64,000 nt of DNA from Paracamarosporium sp. OC-R06-R3 (taxonomy: Eukaryota > Ascomycota > Dothideomycetes > Pleosporales > Didymosphaeriaceae), in assembly GCA_019828545.1 (NCBI GenBank), contig JACVRA010000165.1, forward strand, positions 124,001 through 188,000. The letters are read 5' to 3'. Positions within the stretch are counted from its first letter, which is position 1; each line of letters opens with the position of its first letter. The notes below the pieces were generated by a model. The model made no database searches and had not been told where the DNA came from. It was given only the letters and a program-made list of their open reading frames with translations. Below are positions 1-9,975 of the stretch, in pieces. Both the position numbers and the translations under genes were made by a program.

Positions 1-1520
1 TCCAAAGCAGCCCGGTCCCTGTGCATGTGTGGCCTGTGTGTGAACTTTCCAACTTGCGCGGCTTTCGCGCCCGCGCGTGCGGCTGGTGCCGTCTATGGGC
101 GAAACTAGCTTGAATGAATCATGGGCTAGATTCGATTTGCGGGGCGAGATCTGAAGAGTTCAGGGTCGTCGGAATCGGGGGATCTATAGAGTTTGGACAC
201 GAGTTGCGCGGATATTTGGCGGTTATTTGGTGGGACACTCGGTGTCCCCAGTGCTGTGTATAAAGGAATCCGAATCCGAGCGTCGCTGCAACGAGCTGCA
301 TAAATGAAATTTTGTTCGTGTATTTGCCGCTTGCGATGGAGGTGTCGTGTTGCACGTGCGCTGGATGAGGTCAACCAAGCCCACATTTATGAGAGCTAAC
401 CGAGAGGGGTCGTGAGGCCGGTTTTGCTCCAGGCGTAAGCGCAAGCATTCGCGGATATCGTTGACATGGAAGGTGAAGGAGGGTTCGCTGAGTCAGATCC
501 ATGTGGGTCGCGTTATTACGGAAAGAGGATGTTCCGGTCTGGTTGCCTCACTGCACCTGCACCTGCACCCTTCTATCGGAGATACCAGGAGATATCATCG
601 TTATCGCTATACATTGTGGCAACTTGAACAACGAGTCATTAATCTTGCTCGTCGTTGAACGGTCGGCGTCAGCGTTATCTGGCTTCCGATGCTGGTACAT
701 TGCATTGCGTATGGTGTGGGGATCGAGCAAGGGGAGCGTAAGCCTCACATTATCGTCTTGTTGAGAGACCGTCAGGGGTTATGTCATAAGCTTGGGAGCA
801 GATCACGGATGAGGAGGTGCGTGAATAACGGTCATGTCGGTGAATTTGCCTTTCCTGATCTTTGCATCGTCACTTGGTGAAATTTGATGCGAGATGCAAT
901 CATTGGATCGTATCCTCGTTTGTTTCATGTTCTTTTGCCAATTGTGCACACCACAATGTGAGGTATCGCTAGCAATATCCACAACTAAGTATACATGCGA
1001 TGAGATGAATAATCTAGCAGCACAATATATCGAGTCACCAAGCTGATTGTAGCATTAGATGGTGGCTAGTCGTTGCGACCTGGCTTAACCCATTGATCTC
1101 ATCAACAACAAGCATATTATTAATCTAAGACAATGTTTAGTTATTAAATAAAAGGGCTGCTTATCTTTATGTACCTATACGCCTACAAAACTAGTATATT
1201 GCAAGATACTTAACCGCATTCAGGCAGGGGGATTTGCTGACACAACACCGCAACGATTAGCTCACCCCTTGGTGATAGTACTGCTCATGCGACAACTTTC
1301 CTCATCCAGACTCCTCAAGCCACGCATCAACCTCCAAGCTCGCAAACTCAATCAAACTCTAACCAGTTCAACACTTATGACGCTCACGCTGCTCAGCCAC
1401 GCTTAACGCCAGGTTGCTGACCGGCTGAATCCCAATATCCACTTCCCTCGCACCCGCCTCACGATCACTGTATCATGGTGACTTGTCGTTCAATTTTCCC
1501 CTCTTGTCGATTCTCGCACA
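1..1520. other. Intergenic, no supported gene; holds one repeat copy
   Basis: I see no convincing gene here. Short open frames on both strands between about 120 and 880 have no recognisable domain and no consistent splice structure. A TATAAA word sits near 258 and a short CACCTG-type hexamer run near 550-568. Positions 1095-1278 carry an LTR-like dispersed repeat, listed separately. The segment beyond 900 is AT-richer than the first 900 bases. Confidence 0.5.
1095..1278 (+). repeat. LTR-like dispersed repeat, copy 1
   Basis: About 180 bases match positions 8046-8225 in the same orientation, by eye roughly three quarters identical. Shared blocks include a start with GATCTCATCAA, a central GCTTATCTTT, a CTAYAAAACTAGTA block (TACAAA here, TATAAA in the other copy) and a 3' end with ATTAGCTC. 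Many differences are transitions, as expected after repeat-induced point mutation. The end of the match at TGGTGATAG weakly resembles a retrotransposon primer-binding site. I infer an old solo LTR or LTR relic; no coding part of an element is recognisable beside it. Confidence 0.6.
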
Positions 1521-1947
1521 TCATCGCCTCAGCGCTAGCCGTGCGTGGTTAATTCTCGGCTCCTTCTGGAGCTTGGAAGGATTGCTGAAAATCTCCGCCG
1601 GTTCCTTGGGACCGGACATGTCGACTCTGTTCTCGGTCGGTGGGCTCGCGAGGGGGTTATCATTCATAATCCTCTTCTCATCCTTGTCGTCTTCGCTCTC
1701 GTCCCCTGGTCTGTTATCCGTTGAAACCGGGCAAGGCTTTTCGTCAGCTTCATGAAACACCTAACGAGCATGCTATTGATGAAACGGCGGACAGAGTTGA
1801 TATTCTACAGACTACCGATACCTGTGTTGTATGGGAATAATTGGATGCAGGAGACCATCCTGTTGGGTTGATGATGATAGGCGGTCTTGGGGTGTGGCTT
1901 CTGAGAAAGTCTTGCTTTACCACCCCAAGCCGGTAGTCAGTGCCCAT
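1521..1947 (-). CDS. Hypothetical small polar protein (125-aa class, two exons)
   Basis: I do not recognise this protein. The model joins exon 1822..1947 to exon 1521..1760 across a 61-nt intron (GTATCG to TTAG), phase 0 on both sides, giving about 121 residues. The second exon encodes a strongly hydrophilic, acidic and then basic sequence with a DESEDDKDEKR stretch, so it is probably disordered. The first ATG of the open frame is at 1947. It lies only 79 bases downstream of the PEX10 stop on the same strand, so it could instead be in the PEX10 3' UTR. An overlapping plus-strand frame (1483-1755) looks like a shadow with low-complexity Leu/Ser. No branch-site consensus is obvious in the intron. 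Coding status is uncertain. Confidence 0.4.
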
Positions 1948-2026
1948 ATTTTCACTCAATATTACGAACTGTCAAATCTCGGAGTCTTGTCAACATTGTC
2001 TTCATCCGACCAATTCTGATACGAGA

Positions 2027-3169
2027 TCAGCTCCTCAATGGTAGAATGTGCTGTGCTAAACAGCTTTGCCTACACAGCGGACACTCTGGTTTCTCCCTCG
2101 CCCAATCACTAATGCACACCCAGCAGAACACATGCCCACACGTCGTAACGCTAGGGTCTTTCATGTCCTCCAAGCACAACGTGCACTTCCTATTGTTGTC
2201 CCCTATCCAAGCCATAGTCTCGCCATCGTTCAATTCGTACCTCGGCTTATTTGCAACCGGAGTGTTCGTCCACTTTTGCAGCTCTGTTGGCGGAGTCGTT
2301 GTGCCATTTGATGCATCGAAGAGCAGCGCATTGTTGGTGCTATATGCATTTGGGTCGAGCGACACCTCAGCGCCACCCCCGACCATGGCTGACGTGCCGA
2401 AGCCACCACCAAGGGCACCTGTCTGTGCTGTGCTCCGGGACATGGTGTTCTGGATGTGAAGGTATGCTTGCGCGGCCATCTGCAGTATCAAGAGCACACC
2501 GAGAACTTCATAGCCCATCCGCTGGTCGCTCTCTTGTACGTGGCGTGTGAATATGTAACGCAGGTTCCATATCCGTTTTGAAAGGTGGTAGTAGCTCCCC
2601 GCAAAGTAGAAGGTTGCTAATGATAACGCATAAACCGGCGATGGTGATGTGATTGTGTCCAGGTTTTGTAGGATGTAATTCTGGACACGGGCTCCAAGCG
2701 GCGTAAAAATCGACTTTGTACTCCCACTTTCTTTTGCCTGATGCTGTGCCTTTGCGCGCTGTCGGGCATACCACTTGAGATTCGCTTCCAATTTCGCGCG
2801 TATCCTCTTTCTGAATGCTGGCAGGATCCTACCGACCAGGTAAGGCCCCAATATGCAGCTCAAAATATATGCAGCTCTTCTTCCTAGAGCCGGTAGCCTT
2901 CCGCTCTCGCCTTCTACTTGTATGATATCGCAATATTCCTCGCCCAACGTCCGATTTCCAATCAACGTCGTTAAGCCCAAATATAGAAGCTCGCCGAAGA
3001 CGCGTGTTTCCGAGGTATACGTATGCGCATATCGTGCGCCTTTGATTTTACGAAGAAGCGTAGAGAGTTGTTCGAGAAGCACGCCGCTGAAATAGGCGTC
3101 TTTCTGATGCGAACGGATGACGTCGGGCGAGGTGGCGAAGGGGTATACGAATCGAGGTGAGGACGACAT
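2027..3169 (-). CDS. PEX10: Peroxisome biogenesis factor 10 (RING E3 ligase of the importomer)
   Basis: This intronless gene encodes 380 residues, normal for fungal PEX10. The C-terminal C3HC4 RING starts near residue 329 (CTLC, CGHVFCWVC, CPLC) and closes the protein, as in the family. The N-terminal two thirds is the Pex2/Pex10/Pex12 membrane region, with hydrophobic stretches including YILSCILGPYLVG and VYALSLATFYFAG. By family knowledge it works with PEX2 and PEX12 in the peroxisomal membrane to ubiquitinate the import receptor PEX5. The reading frame is open upstream to 3337, but the ATG at 3169 (MSSSPRFVYPF) fits the family start; the extra upstream stretch is low in family-like residues. 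The gene sits between two copies of a diverged LTR-like repeat. Confidence 0.95.
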   Translation of the reverse strand: MSSSPRFVYPFATSPDVIRSHQKDAYFSGVLLEQLSTLLRKIKGARYAHTYTSETRVFGELLYLGLTTLIGNRTLGEEYCDIIQVEGESGRLPALGRRAAYILSCILGPYLVGRILPAFRKRIRAKLEANLKWYARQRAKAQHQAKESGSTKSIFTPLGARVQNYILQNLDTITSPSPVYALSLATFYFAGSYYHLSKRIWNLRYIFTRHVQESDQRMGYEVLGVLLILQMAAQAYLHIQNTMSRSTAQTGALGGGFGTSAMVGGGAEVSLDPNAYSTNNALLFDASNGTTTPPTELQKWTNTPVANKPRYELNDGETMAWIGDNNRKCTLCLEDMKDPSVTTCGHVFCWVCISDWAREKPECPLCRQSCLAQHILPLRS

Positions 3170-6100
3170 ACTGTGGAGAAAAGAAGCCCAAGTGGGCAGA
3201 GGATGCGCGTAATGTGAGAAGTGTTGTTGTCGCGATGCGACGACGACTGATGTTGGACCTCGGCTTGTGATCGGAGGGAGCTTTGGCCACCGCCGATGTA
3301 CTTGCGCCGCTGGGCATATACACTTGCCCCTCCACACCCACTCTCTAGCTTCAAGCAGAACTTTACTGAGACCCCATGAGACTGATTTTACTTGCCTTCA
3401 TTGATAATCTAGCATCTCAAATGGCGCAAACATTCACTAAAAATCATCGCTTGTTTCCTGCTCAAAGATACATTCAGTTTGCGGCAAGGTCAGCTAAGCA
3501 ATAATACTGACCATGGACTTCTATGGTGCAGCGATCTAGGATGTGAAAAGAAAAAAAAGTTCGATTAGATCTTGCCTAGATCCAGACTATGTTCGTTTCT
3601 CTCATATCGCTAGTAAGAGCATTATTAACCTGACTATGGGTGATGATAAATCCATTTCAGAGACAGCTATGGGTAAATCATACGGTGAGTATTGCGAGCA
3701 CATGATGAAGGGGTGTAAAATTGGAATGAAGAGTGCTCGAGTACCAGCTATTTCGATGGCAAACTTAGCATGATCTTTCTCTTCACCGAGTTAAATCAGC
3801 GCTTGCTTACCGATTAAATAGTGAAGTGCTCGGATATCAACATTACTTGGTGCTTTGCCCTTTCTGAATCCTCTATGCTGGAATGAACAAAGAGTGACTC
3901 TATCGAAAGAAAGATCATTGTGGGAAGGAATAACTTTTGGAGGTTTCCACCGGGTACTTTTCTGTACATGGATAAGTTGTAAGGAAGATGAATTGACACA
4001 AAGACTGGTTGAAAGGAGAGAACGTTATTTTACACTTTCTATTGAACGGCAGGATTACCACGAAACTATATCATATAGAAAGTGCTGTGACAACGTCAAA
4101 AGCGTTAGTAACACGGCTTATATTGTTACAACCAACCAGCTAATTTCGGAATGATCGTTCCAATTAATTGATTGATTTATATATGATGTCATTCAATTGT
4201 TGATACATAGCTCATTCACACATAAAGCTGTGCATGTTCTAGCTCTATTGTGATTGCACGGAGGTGGATATTAGTCTCCTTTATTTTTTTGGGTCATAAC
4301 CTCTGCATAACACTGCAGTCCGCTCCAGTTAAGCAAGGTGACCGTGTCCCAAGATTTTCTAAACCTTGTATTACTCCTTTCTTTTACGATGGGGTCGTCG
4401 ATTGGACAGACTTACTCATTAGCCTAACTTGCAGGACCTTCGCGAAAGCTTTGTGCTTGGTTCTTAGAACCTAAATCATTCTGTCACAGTAATATCTTCA
4501 GCTCAGCAAGATGCAGCTGTAGCTTCTTTTTTTCTGCCCAGCATGAAGCCAACGATGCGAAAATGCTTAGATACTTGTTGATCTTCATTGATATAATCTG
4601 CTCTGCGAATTCATAGAATGACCCGTTGAGCAGATCTTTTAAGTTCTTTTTTTGATAAATTTTTGGAACTTACAGTCACTTCGACGCCATTTGTTAGAAT
4701 CTTAATAATTCTTCTGTGACTTCTGTTATCAGTAGCATGTTCTGATCAATGCAGACGCCGCAGAGAATATCCGTATAGTTCATAAAATTCATTCGAAATA
4801 AGATAGAAAATCATTATAAACTCAGAAGTCCCTTTCTTAGGTGGGTAAAATGCTCCTTGAGAGGGTCGAAACAGAATGGGTTCCTCATGAACATTATTTG
4901 CCCCAAAATCTTGGGTCTTGACCTGCACTCTACCGCACAGAGAAACGAATCCTATCGTATGATATGGTTGATTCCTTGCTTCATAGACATATCCTTGCGT
5001 AGTTGATCTGATTCTAGCGAGCCCATATGAAGCTCCAAGCTAGATGTACATCTGGCGCCGCTGACGATATCAGCATGTAACATTATTGGAATTGAGACGA
5101 TGAGCTTACTGCTGCGACTTACTCATTGGTGAGCTGCAGCAATATAAAATGGGAATGTGAAGAAACAGAAACGTGAATTAAATGTCAAAAAGCATAGGAC
5201 TTTCAAGAATAGATGGCGAATTCGGACCGTCGAACAAATTTTAATGGAATGTATACTTGATGTAGATGCATTGGGGTTGAATTCTTGCAACAATCGTGCA
5301 AAAACATCATTAGAGTCAAATTAGTATTTCAAACATCGCATTGAACTGGACAAATTGTGCTCTTCGATACCGTAGCATTTGAAACCAGTTTCTATGATCA
5401 TGCGGTAGTGTAGCTGAATATTGTGCTGTTTCTGTCATGTTATTCGTCGGTAGATAAAACATTTTTCTCTGTATACAGACTTTATTAAAGGCATTCAAAA
5501 TTAAAATTGATTCTAGATTTGCTTCTAGTGAACCTGCTCACTGTGACTGCTCATCCCAGACAACGTAAGAAATCATTTCAGTAAGCACGACTATCGTAAA
5601 TATGTACTTGAAAATTGTCCTGAAGGTTGACCTTATTGATGCTTCATCTGCCGTTTATGCCTTCATGTGAGGTTTAAAGACATGGCAATTAAAAATAGCG
5701 CATCTGTACAACTGTATGCCAACATAAACTCATGAATTTCTACATTACATCTATACCGCACTCCTAAGTATTAGTACGTGCATGCAGCCTCGAATCGTAG
5801 AGCGGGCTCTGGGAACGGACCGTAAAGCTAGCCGATAGAGTCATCAACTATGTAAGTGGTGACATTCGGTGACCTGCTGGATACTCTGCCATGTGCGCCT
5901 TGAACAAGCAGAAGGGCCAGACATGCTTCACGTTAGATAATGAAGCCATTAGCACTACGCATGAGCTAGTACGAGCTCGAGGTTCTCGAACAACGTAGCC
6001 TGTAGTGTCTTTCTTTGCTTAGGCTTCGATATGCAAAGACGATACTTACTTAAGAAGGATACCGATATTAATTTCTACAGCAATAGTAGTAGCAGTAACA

Positions 6101-6289
6101 TGCCTTAGCATAACGTTAGTACGTCCGTTCGTGACAAACAGCATCTACCTCTCCGGCGGTGTGATCGTTGTCGCATGCCTATTTCACTGCCATACATCAA
6201 CTGGATTACACGGACTTGGGCTATGCCAGCCACCGATTGCAGTGTATCGTCCCGGTATAAAACATGTATCCAGTCCAGGAGAAGAAGGC

Positions 6290-6317
6290 GTCATAGACGA
6301 GATATGATGTCTATGAC
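6290..6317. repeat. Inverted repeat with 9-bp arms
   Basis: GTCATAGAC (6290-6298) is followed after 10 bases by its reverse complement GTCTATGAC (6309-6317). It can form a hairpin. It lies in gene-free AT-rich DNA, so a relic of a transposon end or chance are both possible. Confidence 0.5.
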
Positions 6318-8045
6318 CTTGATCAAATTTCTAGTGACCTGAGATATGCCTCTTAGCTTGGACGATAATATTCGATGATTTGAGTACAGAATGCTTCTAA
6401 CATCGTGTTGGAGACCTGTGACCGGTTTGTGCGAGGTTGTGCGGGTAGATAGCGTCGCTTCACCTGTTTAGTGTCACCTCGGTGCTTGTCAGAAAAGCTG
6501 AGGAAACCTTACTCTTTCCTATCATACCAACCATTAGAATAAGATTGATAACAGCTCTGAAGCAGGATCGCATTATGGGGTGAGTCAATGTATGGGGCCG
6601 TGGTTGATCGGTGGCCAACTCACATGTCACAATCACGCACGAGAAACTGAGAAGCTAGGGGATAGCACTGCAGGCGAGAACCAACGTAAATGACATTTCA
6701 TGCATATCACCCTCATTATCCAGTACCTACCGAGTCCTAGCGTTTCCGCAAAACATACCCCCGAAAGACGTTAGAGACAACCTGTAACACCAATTCCTCC
6801 ATCCAGTAAATATGTGCTAGCCTAGTCCGCAAATGCAAACACCAATGATGCTATCCTATCCCATGCTATTCAAGACGTCGCCGTCTCTGGGTCGCCGTCC
6901 TACATCCCCGATGTACCCCTGCATATCGCAGACCAAGCACCAAGCACCCAGCATCAAGGACAGCCGCACGTACCGGCCACTGCCGCCACCCCGACACATG
7001 GCCGCCACAAGGCTCAATACTCAAGCTCAGCCACTAAGGAAATAAACATATGAAGCACAGCTGCACAAGGCATACTTAGGGGCTTAAATGGCCGTTGCAT
7101 TGACAGCCAGGCGTTGCCGCTCCGGCAGAAGCTCTCAGTTCAAGCCCGGCATTTAAGAAACCCGCTTCTGGAACGCTTTAATGAATACATACAAGCAGGC
7201 CATCCCCACCATCTCGATCGGATTGCGAATGGACAGTAACGGCTGCGGGCTCACAGGATGCGGTAGGTTGTGCCGGCTGCAGCCCGAAACGTTAAGCGAA
7301 CTGAGCCGTGTGGGTGTCATGACTGAGTACTGCAGGAAGGAGGGATACATGGGTTAGCCATGGCACGGCAATGTGCCTGTTGGGATGGGTGAAGGGGGTG
7401 GACAGTCACCCTGTTGCCGGCTACGTAGCGTGATCCTATTCTGCGATACATGCTATATCGGCTTAACGATGCGGGTAAAGAAGAGACAATAGGGTGAGGG
7501 AATGGTGACCAAACGGATGCGGAGGGTTTGCGCTTTGATGACGCTGGGGCCTATCGTGCGAGTGAAGTTCAGCGCTCAGGACGGATTATGCATGCGGGAA
7601 AATTAGACATAGGTGAACAACAGAGCTACCGCCCGTTGCGTCCAACTAATGTATTCCTCTCCGGCAGTTGTTAGTACTGCGTATGCTTGACCTGATGCAG
7701 TATCTTTCTCATACGCATGGAGCACGTATCTGCAAAAGTTGCTTGTGTGCTCGACACGTCAGTCGTACGAAACGTAGGTCATAGCACGGTCTAGCTGGCA
7801 AACTACTCGTACCCGCATAGTACCATACCGCAGATAGTAAGGAAACTACTCATGGAAGCTACTGATGAACTCGGAAGCTCGGCTAGACAGTGTCATTTCT
7901 TTCAGTCGTCAGAGTACGTTCCAGACAGTGTGTAGATAGTTGGCATGATAAACTCTGGCACTAGCATTCGGCAAGTTCCCGTAGGAAATTCCAAAATAGA
8001 GAGAGATACGTGTGCTTATACGATTGCTATGCGCACAGCACTAGG

Positions 8046-8225
8046 GATCTCATCAATAACCATAGTATTCATTTAATATAACATTTAGTCATTGCATAAG
8101 GAGCCTGCTTATCTTTGTGTCGCTGTACGACTATAAAACTAGTAGATTATAGAGTACTTGGAGGCATTCAGCGAGCAGGATTTGCTGATACAACGTCGCA
8201 ACAATTAGCTCGCCCCTGGTGGCAG
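8046..8225 (+). repeat. LTR-like dispersed repeat, copy 2
   Basis: Second copy of the repeat at 1095-1278, in the same orientation. It contains an intact TATAAA (about 8133) where copy 1 has TACAAA. It ends at CCCCTGGTGGCAGAG, which resembles the primer-binding site TGGTATCAGAG used by many retrotransposons next to a 5' LTR. The DNA after the two copies is unrelated, so they are separate insertions or one copy has been heavily rearranged. Assignment to an LTR is inference. Confidence 0.6.
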
Positions 8226-8778
8226 AGATCACTCCGATAAGTTCACCATTCAACCAGGGTGGTCGTCCGATCGATGGGTCGAGATGCAGTCGCAATACTT
8301 TCCCCATACATGTCGTGGGTATGCAGAGTTAAGCGTTCTTTTCCATCAGAATTACTGCTGCAAAGTGGTGCTATGGCAGCTGGACCCAACAGCAGACTAG
8401 CCTAATGAGCTTTGCAACACGGCAGGTTCGAGTTCCGCTTGAGTCCACAGCCTGCACTCCTGCAAACGGAGTCCATTGCAAGCTTGGATCTCATCTAGCA
8501 ATGTGTAACTGGTACAGCCTTGCGCGTAGACTGCCTCCTAGCATGTCAGCGTTGTCCGTGATTGATGACGTCGAATCAGCCTTGAAAACGCCCCCGCGTT
8601 TCAGGTACGAAAATTCCCCGCCGAAGTTTAGGACCCTGCGTAAGCTCCGTCTTCCTCACAACCTCATCACCACACCACCAACACTACCCCTTACAAGATT
8701 TGTTCCGCGATTTACCCGTTCGTGTGACTACACGATTTTGTAACAGCTCCTTCACGCGCTCCTGCTTGCAGCCTCGCC

Positions 8779-9975
8779 ATGCCACCGCATGAAGGTCTCG
8801 TTCATCTAGAAGAGTACGACTGGCGCGATTCCAACGTCGCGCTGATAAACTCGGATATCGATCATAAAGTTAAACACCAATCCGCTTCTACAGAACCAGC
8901 TTGGAACAATGGTGTAGTAGGGAGTGAACCAGGCCTGTTTATTTGGCGCATTGAAGACTTCGAGGTCGTGCCATGGCCCAAAGAGCAGCATGGCGAATTT
9001 CACGAGGGCGATTCTTATATTGTTCTAAAAAGCGATCGAGTGAAGAAAACCGCTGGCGATCAGGAGGGCGACGAGGATGAAGATAGGTTGGTGCATGACA
9101 TATTCTTTTGGTTGGGAAGTCATACTAGTCAAGACGAGGCTGGAACAGCAGCATACAAGACGGTTGAACTGGACGAGTTCCTCAACGGAACAGCAACCCA
9201 GCATCGGGAGCTGCAATCATCACCTTCAGATGCCTTTTCCGCGTTGTTCCCACGCTTGAAGATCTTGCGTGGTGGCGTACGTTCTGGTTTCACGCACGTC
9301 GAGACCAACGAACAGCCAGCACACACCGACACTTTACTGCGTATCTTCAAGCATCCAAGTGCCGGCGCGGGTCGCGATTCCATCCTAGTCTACGAAGTCG
9401 AGCCTTCATGGCAGAGTCTGGACGAAGACGACGTTTTCGTCCTCGACAAGGGCGACAAGATCTTTGTGTGGCAAGGCAAAAACTGTGCACCAATGGAAAA
9501 GCTAAAGGCGGCGCAGGTAGTAAATGACATGACTATTGCGAAGCATGTCGAAGTGGAGGTCCTGAGTCAAGCGGAATCGCGGTCTAAAATAGTAGTGGAT
9601 TACCTGGGCGGCGGGGATATCAACCCGCTGGAAACGAGGTTCAAAGCTTCGAGACCAATATCTAGTGCGACGGAGCGCGAAGCGAAAAGGCTGTTCCGGC
9701 TAAGCGACTCTAACGGTGAGCTCTCCTTCAGCCTTACCAAGGAGGGGAATGGACTTGGGATGGATGATCTGGACGGAAACGACGTGTTCCTGTTGGATGC
9801 GGGAAGGACGGTTTGGGTTTGGGAAGGGAAGGGTGCGAGCAGGGCAGAGAAGGCCATGTGGTTAACAGTAGTGCAGCGATATGTTGCGCAACAGGGAGAC
9901 GCGGCCGAAGTATCTTTTGCGAAAGTATCGCAAGGGAACGAAGGCAAAGCCTTCGTCACTGCTCTTCGGGCGTAG
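8779..9975 (+). CDS. Gelsolin/severin-like actin-binding protein, three gelsolin repeats
   Basis: One exon encodes 398 residues. Three gelsolin-like repeats can be read. The first spans about residues 45-175, with LFIWRIEDFEVVPWP, GDSYIVL and VHDIFFWLG. The second spans about 190-300, with LLRIFKH, DDVFVLDKGDKIFVWQG and a following helix. The third spans about 305-398, with RLFRLSDSNGELSF, NDVFLLDAGRTVWVWEG and a helix starting SRAEKAMW. The DxxDVFxLDxGxxxxVWxG pattern in repeats two and three is diagnostic. Three repeats and about 400 residues match severin or fragmin rather than six-repeat gelsolin or villin, so calcium-regulated actin filament severing or capping in the cytoplasm is the likely role. 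The ATG at 8779 is the first in frame. The protein has no signal peptide and no villin headpiece. Confidence 0.9.
   Translation: MPPHEGLVHLEEYDWRDSNVALINSDIDHKVKHQSASTEPAWNNGVVGSEPGLFIWRIEDFEVVPWPKEQHGEFHEGDSYIVLKSDRVKKTAGDQEGDEDEDRLVHDIFFWLGSHTSQDEAGTAAYKTVELDEFLNGTATQHRELQSSPSDAFSALFPRLKILRGGVRSGFTHVETNEQPAHTDTLLRIFKHPSAGAGRDSILVYEVEPSWQSLDEDDVFVLDKGDKIFVWQGKNCAPMEKLKAAQVVNDMTIAKHVEVEVLSQAESRSKIVVDYLGGGDINPLETRFKASRPISSATEREAKRLFRLSDSNGELSFSLTKEGNGLGMDDLDGNDVFLLDAGRTVWVWEGKGASRAEKAMWLTVVQRYVAQQGDAAEVSFAKVSQGNEGKAFVTALRA

Larger units (their letters stand above)
3170..8778. other. AT-rich gene-poor region, probably decayed repeat DNA
   Basis: No supported gene lies in these 5.6 kb. From about 3540 to 6100 the sequence is clearly AT-rich and broken by stops in all frames; the longest frame (3855-4154) has no recognisable domain. 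This is the usual look of RIP-decayed repeat DNA in filamentous fungi, though I could not find a recognisable transposon protein. A 9-bp-arm inverted repeat is at 6290-6317 and an LTR-like repeat at 8046-8225. The final 500 bases are the promoter and leader of the gelsolin-like gene; a TGACGTCG word (CRE-like) is near 8564. Confidence 0.55.

Noticed and set aside
1483..1755. Plus-strand 90-codon frame
   Set aside because: Leu/Ser-rich shadow of the more protein-like minus-strand frame over the same bases.
8405..8743. 112-codon frame just before the gelsolin-like gene
   Set aside because: No domain and position fits a 5' leader; separate gene not supported.
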